64,000 nucleotides of DNA from Planktothrix sp. FACHB-1365 (GCF_014697575.1 NZ_JACJSC010000005.1:186001-250000), one strand, 5' to 3'. Shown: positions 27,467 through 36,796, counted from the first letter of the stretch. Translations and numbers: made by a program. The notes: a model not told the origin generated them from the letters alone.

Positions 27467-27847
27467 TTATAAGGTTTCGAGATAACTCAACAGGTCAGCC
27501 ATTTCCTTAATATTGGGTTGAAACTTAGGCATGGGAGGGGTATTGCCCCCAATAACTTGCTGAATAATCCCGACTTCTGACTTGCGTTGGGAAACATCAT
27601 GCAGACTTGGCCCTACTTGACTACTCCCTTGCCAAGCATGACACCCAGCACAGTTATAGAGAAAAATCTCCTGTCCCCTTACCGGGTCGCCTTTGAGGGA
27701 GAGAACACTTTCCACATAGGGATCAAAAACCTGTAGCTTAGGAAGGACAAAAATCCAACCTAGGATAAAAACCATCAACACTAGGCTGACGACGGTGGCC
27801 CGTTTAATCAGGACTTCAATTTGTGTAATCGCAAGCTGGTTATCCAA
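27467..27847 (-). CDS. cytM: Cytochrome cM-like c-type cytochrome
   Basis: This is a membrane-anchored monohaem cytochrome c. A single N-terminal helix (about residues 17-36, VVSLVLMVFILGWIFVLP) acts as an uncleaved anchor. The haem motif is C66-A-G-C69-H70, and the likely axial Met is in NTPPMPKF near residue 106. It ends in MADLLSYLETL, as soluble c6/cM types do. The DPYVESVL segment before the haem domain, the anchor and the length of 126 aa fit CytM, which modulates respiratory and photosynthetic electron flow. It is divergent from petG, another electron-transfer gene. Confidence 0.87.
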   Translation of the reverse strand: MDNQLAITQIEVLIKRATVVSLVLMVFILGWIFVLPKLQVFDPYVESVLSLKGDPVRGQEIFLYNCAGCHAWQGSSQVGPSLHDVSQRKSEVGIIQQVIGGNTPPMPKFQPNIKEMADLLSYLETL

Positions 27848-27939
27848 GGTGTTTCTAATAATTTGAGAATTATCTACAAAAATCTTTACACTGTAACTAG
27901 CTTATAGCGTTGATGGGTGAAGAGCAAGAGCGCCCAACA

Positions 27940-27962
27940 GTTAACCGTTAACCGTTAACGGT
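27940..27962. promoter_or_regulatory. GTTAACC repeats with palindrome ACCGTTAACGGT between cytM and petG
   Basis: Three overlapping GTTAACC/GTTAACG units end in a 12-bp palindrome at 27951-27962, 44 bases before the petG start and 93 bases before cytM. It is a possible operator, or a 5' hairpin in the petG leader; no regulator is assigned. Confidence 0.4.
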
Positions 27963-28006
27963 ATCATAGAGGGTTGATTGCTCAAGTTAACACCGAAGGA
28001 GATCCA

Positions 28007-28123
28007 GTGGTAGAACCATTACTGTCAGGAATTGTTCTGGGTTTAATTGTCGTGACGCTGTTAGGGTTATTTTTCGCAGCGTACCAACAATATCGTCGGG
28101 GAAACCAACTTAATATCGACTAA
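28007..28123 (+). CDS. petG: Cytochrome b6f complex subunit PetG
   Basis: A 38-residue reading frame with GTG start, preceded by GAAGGAGA at 27995-28002, encodes [20 protein letters not shown] and ends [10 protein letters not shown]. PetG is a one-helix thylakoid subunit needed for cytochrome b6f stability. Both the length and the EPLL...GIVLGLI...RGNQ pattern are diagnostic. It is usually missed by length-filtered gene calling. It lies alone, divergent from cytM. Confidence 0.96.
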   Translation: MVEPLLSGIVLGLIVVTLLGLFFAAYQQYRRGNQLNID

Positions 28124-28187
28124 ATATCCAGAATTTCCACTCACCCTTGGTTGAGCCGTCTAGGTTAACCGGGGGTGAACTTATTCC

Positions 28188-29489
28188 GTGAATGTTATGA
28201 GTCAGCTAGGGATGGATCTGATATCAGTAGGAACAATGCTCCTCATTGTGGTGATTGTGATCCTTCTGATTCTTTATTTTCGAGGGGTTTTTCGAGACAA
28301 ACACCACTATCAGGTTAGAAATTTACCCCCACCCACCGCCGATAATTTCGCCTTTACGATTGCCTGTTTATCGGATTCCTACATTACCGCCGGACAAGTT
28401 ACTGGGTTTTGGGTGGAAGCCGATCAAATTTATGCCGCTCGACTGGATGCCATTCGCAAAGCCCAAACGGTGATTCAGTTTGAAACCTATATGATGACAC
28501 CGGGGCGACGGGCTGATGAGTTTGCAGCCGCCTTGGCTGAACGTGCTCAAGCGGGGGTTAGAGTTCAACTGTTAGCGGATAATTATGGGAGCCAATCGAT
28601 GTCTGCGGACTATTGGCAACGGTTGGAAGCCTCTGGGGTGGAAGTTGAATTATTTAATGAATTAAGTTGGAAGGATTTAAGCCATCATCTCAAACGCAAT
28701 CATCGGAAGTTATTGTTAATTGATCAACATCTAGCGATGATTGGAGGGGCGGGAATTTCTGATGAGTGGGATGGTTTAGACGGGAATGATTGTTGCTGTC
28801 CTTGGTTTGACTATGAAATTGCCTTTGAAGGCCCTCTAGTTGCCCGGTTACGGGGTATTTTTCTGCAACATTGGATGGATGGTGGCGGTGTGGCGGATTT
28901 GGCCTTAGATCCTCTGGTTTTGACTCCTGAACATGATCCCAAGGTGATTATTACCCCCGGAGAAGATCCGAGTTATCGAGATTCGGAAATTCGCTCTTTA
29001 TATCAATCTTTAATTCAGGCTTCTCAATATCGACTTTGGATTGCTAGTCCCTATTTTTTACCTGATCCGAGTTCCCGTAGAGTTTTATTTGAGGCGAAGC
29101 GCAGAGGGGTAGATATTCGGATTTTAACGATGGGAAAAACCTGTGATAAACCGTTTGTTCATTATACGTCCCGTGAATTGTACGGTTATTTATTGCAGGG
29201 AGGAATTGAGATTTATGAATATCAAAAAAGCATGATGCACGCTAAGGCTTGGTTAGTTGATGATCATTGGGTGAGTTTAGGTAGTGCTAATTTTGATCCC
29301 CGTAGTTTGTTTAAAAATGATGAGTTAAATATTTCTACGTCTGAACCTGAAGTTATTCCCCAAATAGAAACGTTTTTTACACAGGGTTTTGCCAATAGTT
29401 ATTTGGTGAATCGCAAAGATTGGCAACGTCGCTCTAAATTGGAACGGTTAATCGGACAATTCTGTTTATTATTTTTCTGGCAACTTTAA
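28188..29489 (+). CDS. Phospholipase D-type cardiolipin synthase
   Basis: This is a predicted membrane enzyme that joins two phosphatidylglycerols, or a related PLD-family transferase. An N-terminal helix (about residues 12-31) is followed by two PLD modules. The HKD motifs are HRKLLLIDQ near residue 170 and HAKAWLVDD near 350, the latter followed by the usual GSANFDPRS. It is shorter at the N-terminus than E. coli ClsA, with one anchor only. A GTG opens the reading at 28188; the ATG at 28197 (MSQLGMDL) is an alternative nine bases in. It stands 64 bases after petG. Confidence 0.88.
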   Translation: MNVMSQLGMDLISVGTMLLIVVIVILLILYFRGVFRDKHHYQVRNLPPPTADNFAFTIACLSDSYITAGQVTGFWVEADQIYAARLDAIRKAQTVIQFETYMMTPGRRADEFAAALAERAQAGVRVQLLADNYGSQSMSADYWQRLEASGVEVELFNELSWKDLSHHLKRNHRKLLLIDQHLAMIGGAGISDEWDGLDGNDCCCPWFDYEIAFEGPLVARLRGIFLQHWMDGGGVADLALDPLVLTPEHDPKVIITPGEDPSYRDSEIRSLYQSLIQASQYRLWIASPYFLPDPSSRRVLFEAKRRGVDIRILTMGKTCDKPFVHYTSRELYGYLLQGGIEIYEYQKSMMHAKAWLVDDHWVSLGSANFDPRSLFKNDELNISTSEPEVIPQIETFFTQGFANSYLVNRKDWQRRSKLERLIGQFCLLFFWQL

Positions 29490-30507
29490 TCAGTTGTCAA
29501 GTATCCCCATCATCAGTTATTAACCTACAATAAACAACAGTACCCAAATCCGGTTTCCTCAGTGATTTCCTCTCCTGTGTTGGATGATGTAGAGTTGCAC
29601 TAAGGTTTAATGCTTAGTTGCATTGCTCCCTTTACCATAATTGGGGGAAGTGTAAGGATTAACGATGGGTACTGTTGTTTATATTCGACTTCGACGAAAC
29701 AGATTGTTTTGACGTTTAACAGCGTAACCTACCTCCTAGTCAGACTGAGGAATTTCCTCGTTTATAATATATCAAAGTTGGAGTTGTAAACTTGTTAATT
29801 ACGAAGCTACATTGCTCCCAGTTGATTCACTTGAGGAAATATCAGCAACCAAAGGAAGAGGTGCTGCGGAAGATGACAGACGTTAGATGAAACAGTATTT
29901 TTACCTCCTAATTTCACTCAATTTCGATGCCCAATAAAACGTTTTTATGACCTCCTTTTAGATGAGATATAACCGTTTGAACATCGTTTGCTTATCTGTC
30001 AGGGAAGCTTTCTTTGCTTCTGTTAATACTGTAATAAACCTCCCTCTGAATTGCAAGTGAAATCAACTAAAGTTAATCATTCCATTCATTAACACTCTCT
30101 CAAATGTAAACTTAAGTAACATTAAATTCCGAGTGCAATAGGCTTCTAATTTGGATACAGAGGGAATAGCCACTGCTCAAACCGTTAATCAAGATTAACT
30201 CAAAATATGGCCCAACCAAAATCGAAACTATTGCTTGAGGCTGCAATTTCAGCGTTTCGCACTCAGATTGAAGTTCTTCGAGAGGAACATTAACAGATGT
30301 CTATTGACCTCGATATGCGTCCCAGGCGATCGCAGAAGCCTAGCGTCACCAAGCTCGACAAATGGTACAACAGTCCGCAATGCGATCGCAGCCTTGGAAC
30401 AATAACGGTACTGGAAATAGCAGCAATAGTTTTAAAATCCAGTTTAAATATTGATCAGCTTAAGCCCTAAAATTAAAGATAGAGAGCCCTGAAGGGCTCA
30501 CTACGAA
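29490..30507. other. 1-kb gene-poor interval
   Basis: No convincing gene is present. It contains the 17-bp inverted-repeat element at 29530-29682 and scattered short AT-rich stretches. It also has a 57-codon frame at 30297-30470 (MSIDLDMRPRR...) with two HIP1 sites and no recognised motif, and a single copy of the AGCCCTGAAGGGCT palindrome near 30487. It may be a decayed gene region; it should also hold regulatory sequence for nothing obvious, since serS is read toward it. Confidence 0.4.
29530..29682. mobile_element. Possible MITE or RNA element bounded by perfect 17-bp inverted repeats
   Basis: ATAAACAACAGTACCCA at 29530-29546 is repeated exactly inverted (TGGGTACTGTTGTTTAT) at 29666-29682. 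The 119-base interior has no gene. It contains an imperfect inner fold (TTGCACTAAG near 29595 against CTTAGTTGCA near 29612). Size and terminal repeats fit a non-autonomous transposon derivative. No target-site duplication is obvious, so a structured RNA remains possible. Confidence 0.45.
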
Positions 30508-31785
30508 TTAGAGGATTTCTCGTCCTAAATAGGGTTGTAAAACGTCAGGAATACGGATGGTTTCATCAGGTTGTTGATAATTTTCTAAAATTGCAGCCAT
30601 AGTGCGACCAACGGCTAACCCAGAACCATTTAACGCATGAATATATTGTGTACCTTTTTTACCCGCTTCTTTAAAGCGAATATTGGCACGTCGAGCTTGA
30701 AAATCTTTAACATTGGAACAACTAGAAATCTCGCGATAGGTTCCCGCCGAGGGCAACCACACCTCAATATCATAACATTTGGCGGCGGAAAATCCTAAAT
30801 CTCCCGTACATAATTCTATCACCCGGTAAGGTAATTTTAACGCTTGTAAAACCCCTTCAGCATCCTGTACTAATTTCTCATGTTCTGCTTCTGAAGTGTC
30901 AGGATGAACCAGTTTCACCATTTCCACTTTATTAAATTGATGTAACCGAATTAACCCCCTGGTATCTTTCCCATAACTTCCGGCTTCTCGGCGAAAACAA
31001 GGGGTATAAGAACAATGATAAATGGGTAATTGTTCCGCCTCTAAAATCTCATCTCGATACAAATTCATGACGGATACTTCAGAGGTCGGAATTAACCATA
31101 AATCATCGGAATCACATTTAAAACTTTCTTCGGCAAATTTCGGTAGTTGACCCGTTGCCGTTAAGGAGGTACTATTAACTAATAACGGGGGCATGACTTC
31201 AATATAACCGTTATTTGTATGGCGGTCTAACATAAATTGAATTAACGCCCGTTCTAAGGCAGCACCTGCACCTTTTAACGCTACAAATCTCGCTTGAGCG
31301 ACTTTAACCGCCTGTTTAAACTCTAATAAATTTAGTTTTTCGCCAATATCTGCATGATGCAAAATATTAGGATTTTGGGGAATATATTCATCTCCCCAGC
31401 GTCTAACTTCTACATTCTCTCGTTCATCTTTTCCTACCGGAGTAGATTCACTGGGTAAATTGGGAATGGGTAATAATAATTGAGTGATTTGAGCATCAAT
31501 TTCTTTTTCCTTTGGCTCCAATTCACTCAACTTTACTTTCAGTTGTTGACCTTCTTCTCTTAAGGCTTTAATTTCTTCCCCTTTAGGGTCACATCCTGAT
31601 TTAATTTTCTCCCCAACTAATTTACCAATATCATTACTTCGGGTTTGCAATACAATGCGTTCCTGTTCCAGTTGGCGACGTTGTTCATCTAAGGTTAAAA
31701 TCGGTTGCAAATCATACTCGCCTCGTACCTTTAGGCGGTCTTGCACTGCGGCTGGATTTTCCCGAATTAATTTAATATCTAACAC
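30508..31785 (-). CDS. serS: Seryl-tRNA synthetase
   Basis: This is a class II aminoacyl-tRNA synthetase that charges tRNA-Ser. The N-terminal ~110 residues form the long coiled-coil tRNA-binding arm ([38 protein letters not shown]). The catalytic core has [13 protein letters not shown], motif 2 with [21 protein letters not shown], and motif 3 [19 protein letters not shown]. It starts with the canonical [11 protein letters not shown]. 425 aa is the normal length. It is a single gene, followed by a dispersed palindrome. Confidence 0.98.
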   Translation of the reverse strand: MLDIKLIRENPAAVQDRLKVRGEYDLQPILTLDEQRRQLEQERIVLQTRSNDIGKLVGEKIKSGCDPKGEEIKALREEGQQLKVKLSELEPKEKEIDAQITQLLLPIPNLPSESTPVGKDERENVEVRRWGDEYIPQNPNILHHADIGEKLNLLEFKQAVKVAQARFVALKGAGAALERALIQFMLDRHTNNGYIEVMPPLLVNSTSLTATGQLPKFAEESFKCDSDDLWLIPTSEVSVMNLYRDEILEAEQLPIYHCSYTPCFRREAGSYGKDTRGLIRLHQFNKVEMVKLVHPDTSEAEHEKLVQDAEGVLQALKLPYRVIELCTGDLGFSAAKCYDIEVWLPSAGTYREISSCSNVKDFQARRANIRFKEAGKKGTQYIHALNGSGLAVGRTMAAILENYQQPDETIRIPDVLQPYLGREIL

Positions 31786-31894
31786 GGCGTTCCCTTCAAT
31801 ACTGCTTGATTTTGGATTATGGGTTTATCTTTATAGTCTACTCCATTCGGGCAACATCAAATAGAAGGGAACCCAAAAGTTATCGATTCATCAA

Positions 31895-33235
31895 TTATCT
31901 CCACCCTTCCCAAGGGGTAACTTCCAGCAGTCCAGAGGGAGATAAGACCACCTGAAATTGAGCAAAAGATTGAAGGGAAGATTGAGCATCCGGTTGGAAC
32001 AAGGGGGCGGTTTTTTGCATTTCCTGAACAGCGGCTGAGTTAAAGGGTTTATAGGCAATGATTTTGCCTTTTTCATTTAAAACAACTTGATAAATCAATA
32101 AATTTTTAAGCATTAGATTAGCTTGCCAACGTTGATCAATTATATCATAAAGTTGTTGATTTAAGTGTTGAATTAATTCCTTATTAGTAATCGGTATAGG
32201 TGTTTTTTGTACCAAAGGTTGAGGATGAGGCATTGACCAAAGTTTAATCGTTTCATCCCCACTAGCACTCGCTAAAATTGTACCTTCAGGATTAAAGACT
32301 AATGACCAAATAGGATGATGATGTTCGGATAAATGGTTTAAGAGTTTCCCCGTAGTGGGATTCCATAAATTAATGGTTTTGTCATAACTTCCACTCGCTA
32401 AAATATCTCCATTGGGGCTAAAAACAACGGATAAAATATCTGCGGAATGGTGATTTAACGAATGCAGAACTTTCCCGGTTTTAAAGTTCCACAATTTGAC
32501 GCTATGGTCTGCACTACCACTAGCTAAAATTGTACCATTAGGACTAAAAGCTAAGGCGTGAACCGCCGCAGAATGCTGCATTAAGGTATAGTTTCCTTCA
32601 TCGGTTAAAGACCAAATTGTAATATTACCATTTTCGCTTCCCGTTGCTAAAGTTTGACGATCAGGACTAAAGGCAATTGAAGTCACCCAATCTTTATTAT
32701 CAAGGATTTTTAGAAGTTGACCTGTAGACAAATTCCACAACCGAATGGTGTGATCTGTACTCCCAGAAGCTAACAATTTCCCATCGGGACTAATGGCAAT
32801 TGCTTTAATATCATCGCTATGACCTTTAAGGGTTTGAATCAGTTGACCTGTTGTAAAATTCCACAGTTTAATTTCATTATCCCAACTCGCACTAATGATC
32901 ACTTTTCCGTCAGGACTCAGCGCTAAAGATTCAACGGCATCAACGTGAGCATTTACGGTTTTTTGTAATTGACCTGTTTGCAAATTCCAAATTTTAATAA
33001 AACCGCCATAACCTCCACTAATTAATGTTTGACCATCGGGAGTCATTGCGATCGCATAAATCCATCCTGAATGATCTTTTAAGGTTTGCATAGAGGACAA
33101 TGATAAACTTGATTTAAGCTCAGGGGATGTTGCATTTAATCTTGAGAAATTCTTTGCTAATGTAACACCCATAATAACTGCGGTTGTCATTGCTAAAACT
33201 GTTGAAATTTTCCAATTAATTTGTTTGATAAACAT
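31895..33235 (-). CDS. Membrane-anchored seven-bladed WD40 protein
   Basis: An N-terminal helix (about residues 10-27, ISTVLAMTTAVIMGVTLA) anchors the protein or serves as a signal. Seven WD40 blades follow (about 50-335). Each ends in a form of (I/V)(K/N/R)(L/I)W(N/S), from FIKIWNLQTG to TIKLWSMPHP. A ~110-residue C-terminal domain (ELIQHLNQQLYDIIDQRW...PSGLLEVTPWEGWR) is not recognised but recurs in cyanobacterial WD40 proteins. It is probably a periplasmic or thylakoid-lumen scaffold. It lies 64 bases downstream of the ferric-reductase-like gene on the same strand, so the two may be co-transcribed. Confidence 0.87.
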   Translation of the reverse strand: MFIKQINWKISTVLAMTTAVIMGVTLAKNFSRLNATSPELKSSLSLSSMQTLKDHSGWIYAIAMTPDGQTLISGGYGGFIKIWNLQTGQLQKTVNAHVDAVESLALSPDGKVIISASWDNEIKLWNFTTGQLIQTLKGHSDDIKAIAISPDGKLLASGSTDHTIRLWNLSTGQLLKILDNKDWVTSIAFSPDRQTLATGSENGNITIWSLTDEGNYTLMQHSAAVHALAFSPNGTILASGSADHSVKLWNFKTGKVLHSLNHHSADILSVVFSPNGDILASGSYDKTINLWNPTTGKLLNHLSEHHHPIWSLVFNPEGTILASASGDETIKLWSMPHPQPLVQKTPIPITNKELIQHLNQQLYDIIDQRWQANLMLKNLLIYQVVLNEKGKIIAYKPFNSAAVQEMQKTAPLFQPDAQSSLQSFAQFQVVLSPSGLLEVTPWEGWR

Positions 33236-33299
33236 CTAAATTTTCTCCATTAATCTTGTAGAAAAAAACGGGTTTCTGAGCGAGATCTTTAGATATAAA

Positions 33300-33854
33300 T
33301 TAAATTTTTTTACAGAAACCCTGTTTTTGAGAATTGCTTTGATGATGAACAATCCATTGACGATACAAAAATAAAATAATAACGATTAACATTGACACCA
33401 TGCCAAAGGGTGTTAAATATGTCCAATGGTGAGCCATAATTGCCCAAATATGCCAGGTTAATAAAAACATTGCCCAATACGTTAACTGTTGTAATTTCTT
33501 CCAATTTTTCTTAAGGCGTTTAACACTCCAATCATTAGAAGTAATTGCCAATAACGTAAAAATCGTTAACGTTGAAGTTCCTTGAAAATAGAACCAATAG
33601 GTTTTAATATCTAACCAATCAAAATTTCTTTGTTTAATATAAATATAAGCATGACCAACCGCTAAACAAAATGATAAAAGACCAATCCAACGCCGATATT
33701 TCAACAACCATTTAGGAATCCCTGTTTTAGTCGTGGCTGGGAAAACAATTCTTAACGTGGTTGGAAGTAATGTTAGAATATAAGCACCAACCGCTAAAAA
33801 TCCTAATAAAGCTGCAAAGGAAACTGGATTAAATTCAAGTTGAAATAGTTGCAT
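33300..33854 (-). CDS. Ferric-reductase-like transmembrane protein
   Basis: This is a 184-residue integral membrane protein with five or six helices and the FRD/MsrQ-type pattern. Conserved histidines, one in AVGHAYIYI near residue 63 and others in LTWHIWAIMAHHW near 133-142, could bind haem. It lacks FAD and NADPH domains, so it would be only the membrane electron conduit. It is divergent from the two-component system at 34010-36177 and may be one of its targets. Metal or redox stress is plausible but unproven. The start at MQLFQLEFNP fits the first helix. Confidence 0.78.
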   Translation of the reverse strand: MQLFQLEFNPVSFAALLGFLAVGAYILTLLPTTLRIVFPATTKTGIPKWLLKYRRWIGLLSFCLAVGHAYIYIKQRNFDWLDIKTYWFYFQGTSTLTIFTLLAITSNDWSVKRLKKNWKKLQQLTYWAMFLLTWHIWAIMAHHWTYLTPFGMVSMLIVIILFLYRQWIVHHQSNSQKQGFCKKI

Positions 33855-33982
33855 GGCTGAATTCCCTCATCCTGAATAGTTCTATTAAGCCAAGCTATAA
33901 TTACCACTTCCTTTCACGGAGATTACAAATTTGTAATATTACAAGCTGATTAATCCCATTATTATTAAGGAAGCTTTTATCA

Positions 33983-34004
33983 AATTCTCATCCAATTCTC
34001 ATCA
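33983..34004 (+). promoter_or_regulatory. Tandem 11-bp direct repeats upstream of the response regulator
   Basis: AATTCTCATCC and AATTCTCATCA follow each other at 33983-34004, ending five bases before the response regulator start. OmpR-family regulators commonly bind direct repeats with 10-11 bp spacing, so this is a candidate autoregulatory site. It also replaces any clear Shine-Dalgarno sequence. Confidence 0.45.
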
Positions 34005-34009
34005 AACTT

Positions 34010-34687
34010 ATGAATGTCCTGTTGATTGAAGATCAACCCAAAATCGCCAATTTTGTACAAATGGGTTTGAAAGAACAAGGGTTTGTGGTTAACTATTGTG
34101 ACAACGGCGATGACGGGTATTTAGAAGCGATGAACAATGACTATGATGTAATTGTTCTCGATATTATGATCCCCGGAAAAGATGGATTAGCCATTCTCAA
34201 AAGTCTCCGCAAAGCCGGACGGAATATTCCGGTTATTTTACTTACCGCACGCAATGAATTAGAAGACCGACTGGAAGGACTTAATTTAGGTGCAGATGAC
34301 TATATTTCTAAACCTTTCTTTGTCGAAGAATTAATCGCGCGAATTCATGCAGTTGTCCGTCGGAGCATCGGAGAACGCCAAAATATTATTGCTTATGGTG
34401 CTCTAAAATTAGATCGAATTACCAGAGAAGTGACCTGTAATCAACAAATTGTTGAACTCACCACTCGTGAGTTTAATTTATTAGAATATTTAATGCGATC
34501 GCCGGGACGAGTCTTAACTCGAACACAAATCTTAGAACACGTTTGGGGGTATGATTTCAATCCCAATACCAATGTTGTCGATGTCTGTATTCAACGCATT
34601 AGAAAAAAAATTGATTGTATCGGAGGAAATGATTGTATTGAAAGCGTGCGCGGTGTAGGTTATCGCTTTCGGAAACCGGAGTCATGA
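34010..34687 (+). CDS. OmpR-family response regulator
   Basis: The receiver domain occupies residues 1-120 (MNVLLIEDQPKIANFV, phospho-Asp in YDVIVLDIMIPGKDG near 51, Lys in YISKPFF near 101). It is followed by a winged-helix DNA-binding domain (LTTREFNLLEYLMRSPGRVLTRTQILEHVWGY to RIRKKI, ending GVGYRF). The kinase gene overlaps its stop by four bases (ATGA), so the two are translationally coupled. The family resembles metal- and redox-responsive pairs of cyanobacteria (RppA/NrsR type). It is divergent from the ferric-reductase-like gene. Confidence 0.94.
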   Translation: MNVLLIEDQPKIANFVQMGLKEQGFVVNYCDNGDDGYLEAMNNDYDVIVLDIMIPGKDGLAILKSLRKAGRNIPVILLTARNELEDRLEGLNLGADDYISKPFFVEELIARIHAVVRRSIGERQNIIAYGALKLDRITREVTCNQQIVELTTREFNLLEYLMRSPGRVLTRTQILEHVWGYDFNPNTNVVDVCIQRIRKKIDCIGGNDCIESVRGVGYRFRKPES

Positions 34688-36177
34688 ACATGAAACACCA
34701 CTCTTTTCGAGTCCGTATTGCGCTGTTATCTGCAACCCTAACCGGAGGGTCTTTAATCGCCTTTAGTTTAGGATTTTGGGGGCTAAATTATAATGCTCAT
34801 CTCGCCCGTTTAGACGCAGAACTTAGAAATCAACTATTACAAAGTGATCATATCCAAGGACAACCTTCATTACAGGTTTATGAAACTCAATTAAGCCATC
34901 ATTTTAAGGATATTCCTATCACTATTTGGGTCATTGATAGAGAGGGTTTTACTCAATATCGCTCCCCCAATATGCCAAATTTTAACCTCGAAATTTCTGA
35001 TTTTCCCCCATTTCCCTTACCTCCCCATCATTTAGATTTTCCCCATACTCCCGATAGGTCTCGTCCCCCCGATTTTCCCGATGCTCCCCGTCGTTTGCGC
35101 CGTCCTCCCCGTAATTTTGAACCCCATTTCCCTCCCCCTCCTCCTGAAGCTAAAATTATGACCCGGCGGTCTTCTTCGGGATTGTGGCGTGTTGGTTTAG
35201 TCACGTTTCCCCATCAAAAAGTTGCGATCGCTGTGAGTTTCAGGGGTATTGATCAGGAAATGGCATCAATGCGGAATGGGTTTTTAGTGTCAATTCCTAT
35301 CCTATTATTAATGATTGTAGGTGCTTCTTGGCTTTTATCCAGTAGTGCATTACACCCGATTCAACGATTAACAAAAAGTATCCGACAAGTGACAGCAAAA
35401 GGACTAGATCAGCGTGTTCCTATTAACACAACAGATATTGAATTTGTCGAATTAATTCAAGTGTTTAATCAAATGTTAGAACGTTTAGAACGTAGCTTTA
35501 AACAAGCGTCTCGCTTTAGTGGAGATGCGGCTCATGAACTCAAAACTCCCCTGGCTATTCTTCAAGGAGAATTAGAACAAATGTTACAAAAAGCAGAAAC
35601 AGAATCATCCACACAGCAAGCCTTAAGTCATCTTTTAGATGAAGTTAGACGTTTAGGAGGAACAACCCGAAAATTATTATTATTATCCTTAGCTGATGCT
35701 GGACAAATGCGATTGTATCAAACCCCGGTCAACTTATCTTCAGTGTTAGCAGACCAGATAGAAGATATAGAATTATTAGCACCGGATTTAATACTTAAAA
35801 CAGATATTAATCCTGAACTCATTGTATCAGGAGATCAAGATTTATTAACCCAAGTATTACAAAATTTAATTGGTAATGCGATTAAATATAATTTGCCGGA
35901 AGGTTGGATCAAAATTCAAGGTTATCAACGGGGGAAAAAGGTTATTATTACTGTTACTAATACCTCTAAAGATATTCCTCTTAAAGATCGAGATCGTTTA
36001 TTTGATCGTTTCTATCGAGGTGATCCGGCGCGAACTCGCCAAATTGAAGGGATCGGATTAGGATTAAGTTTAGCACGAGAAATTGCCCGCGCCCACCAAG
36101 GAGATCTAACGTTAGATCCCCCTCAATTGGGTCAAACCTCGTTTACCTTTACCCTTCCCCAAGCGGGGTCAAAATAG
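34684..36177 (+). CDS. Membrane sensor histidine kinase with Pro/His-rich sensor loop
   Basis: This is the partner of the preceding response regulator. Two membrane helices (about residues 10-35 and 198-220) bracket a periplasmic sensor. The sensor contains a ~55-residue stretch of Pro, His, Asp and Arg (FPPFPLPPHHLDFPHTPD, FEPHFPPPPPEAK) that could bind metal ions. HAMP follows, then HisKA (FSGDAAHELKTPLAILQGEL, His near 284) and HATPase_c (NLIGNAIKYN, EGIGLGLSLAREIA). The family is certain. The metal-sensing idea rests on composition and on similarity to cyanobacterial nickel or manganese sensor arrangements; the ligand is unknown. Confidence 0.92.
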   Translation: MNMKHHSFRVRIALLSATLTGGSLIAFSLGFWGLNYNAHLARLDAELRNQLLQSDHIQGQPSLQVYETQLSHHFKDIPITIWVIDREGFTQYRSPNMPNFNLEISDFPPFPLPPHHLDFPHTPDRSRPPDFPDAPRRLRRPPRNFEPHFPPPPPEAKIMTRRSSSGLWRVGLVTFPHQKVAIAVSFRGIDQEMASMRNGFLVSIPILLLMIVGASWLLSSSALHPIQRLTKSIRQVTAKGLDQRVPINTTDIEFVELIQVFNQMLERLERSFKQASRFSGDAAHELKTPLAILQGELEQMLQKAETESSTQQALSHLLDEVRRLGGTTRKLLLLSLADAGQMRLYQTPVNLSSVLADQIEDIELLAPDLILKTDINPELIVSGDQDLLTQVLQNLIGNAIKYNLPEGWIKIQGYQRGKKVIITVTNTSKDIPLKDRDRLFDRFYRGDPARTRQIEGIGLGLSLAREIARAHQGDLTLDPPQLGQTSFTFTLPQAGSK

Positions 36178-36236
36178 ATGTGATTTTTGATAAATTTATC
36201 TACAATATCATTACCTCTTAATTGTTATTGTTGTTT

Positions 36237-36716
36237 ATGAATCCCACTGTAGAAACCCTAAACCCCTCTTTGAACACATCAACTTCTTGGAAAATTAAAT
36301 TGCTTTATGATGGTGAATGTCCCTTATGTTTACGAGAAGTGAATTTTTTACAGAAACGGGACGCAGGACGAGGATTAATTGCCTTTGTTAATATTAGTGA
36401 TATTAATTATCGTCCTGAAGATCATGGCGGGATTTCTTTTGAAGCCGCAATGGGACGAATTCATGGCTTACTTCCTGATGGCACAATCATCCAAAATTTA
36501 GAGGTATTTTATCAAATTTATCAACTTCTGGGACTCGGTTGGATTTATGCACCCACTCGTTGGCCATTAATTGGCCCCGTTATGAATACACTTTATCAAA
36601 TTTGGGCTGACTGGCGACTAAAGTTAACAGGACGGCCCAATTTAGCCACATTAGTTAAACAGCGTCAGGACTCTTTAACCTCTGAAACCCCATCAGAATG
36701 CCGTTGTCAGCGTTAA
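36237..36716 (+). CDS. DCC-family thiol-disulphide oxidoreductase-like protein (DUF393)
   Basis: The protein starts, from the ATG at 36237, with a short tail and then KIKLLYDGECPLCLREVNFL. This is the Asp-Cys-x-x-Cys motif (DGECPLC, cysteines near 35 and 38) that names the DCC family. The conserved end WRLKLTGRP is also present. Such proteins have a thioredoxin-like fold; their substrates are unknown. Codons upstream of 36237 would add only MLLLF from a TTG and are rejected. The gene lies 60 bases after the sensor kinase on the same strand. Confidence 0.85.
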   Translation: MNPTVETLNPSLNTSTSWKIKLLYDGECPLCLREVNFLQKRDAGRGLIAFVNISDINYRPEDHGGISFEAAMGRIHGLLPDGTIIQNLEVFYQIYQLLGLGWIYAPTRWPLIGPVMNTLYQIWADWRLKLTGRPNLATLVKQRQDSLTSETPSECRCQR

Positions 36717-36761
36717 TTGTCGTCAAACTTCCTGCAAAACAAGGGGTTTTTACACTAGGGG

Positions 36762-36790
36762 GTGACACCCCTCATTTTATGTGTTATACT
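36762..36790 (+). promoter_or_regulatory. Sigma70-type promoter (GTGACA-N17-TATACT)
   Basis: GTGACA at 36762-36767 and TATACT at 36785-36790 are separated by 17 bases. Transcription would start near 36797 and cover the hairpin at 36821-36850 and the small membrane protein at 36878. Confidence 0.6.
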
Positions 36791-36796
36791 TCAATT

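Noticed and set aside
30297-30470. 57-codon frame with two HIP1 sites
   Set aside because: No recognisable motif, ends in a dispersed palindrome, and sits in a gene-poor interval; not enough support to call a gene.
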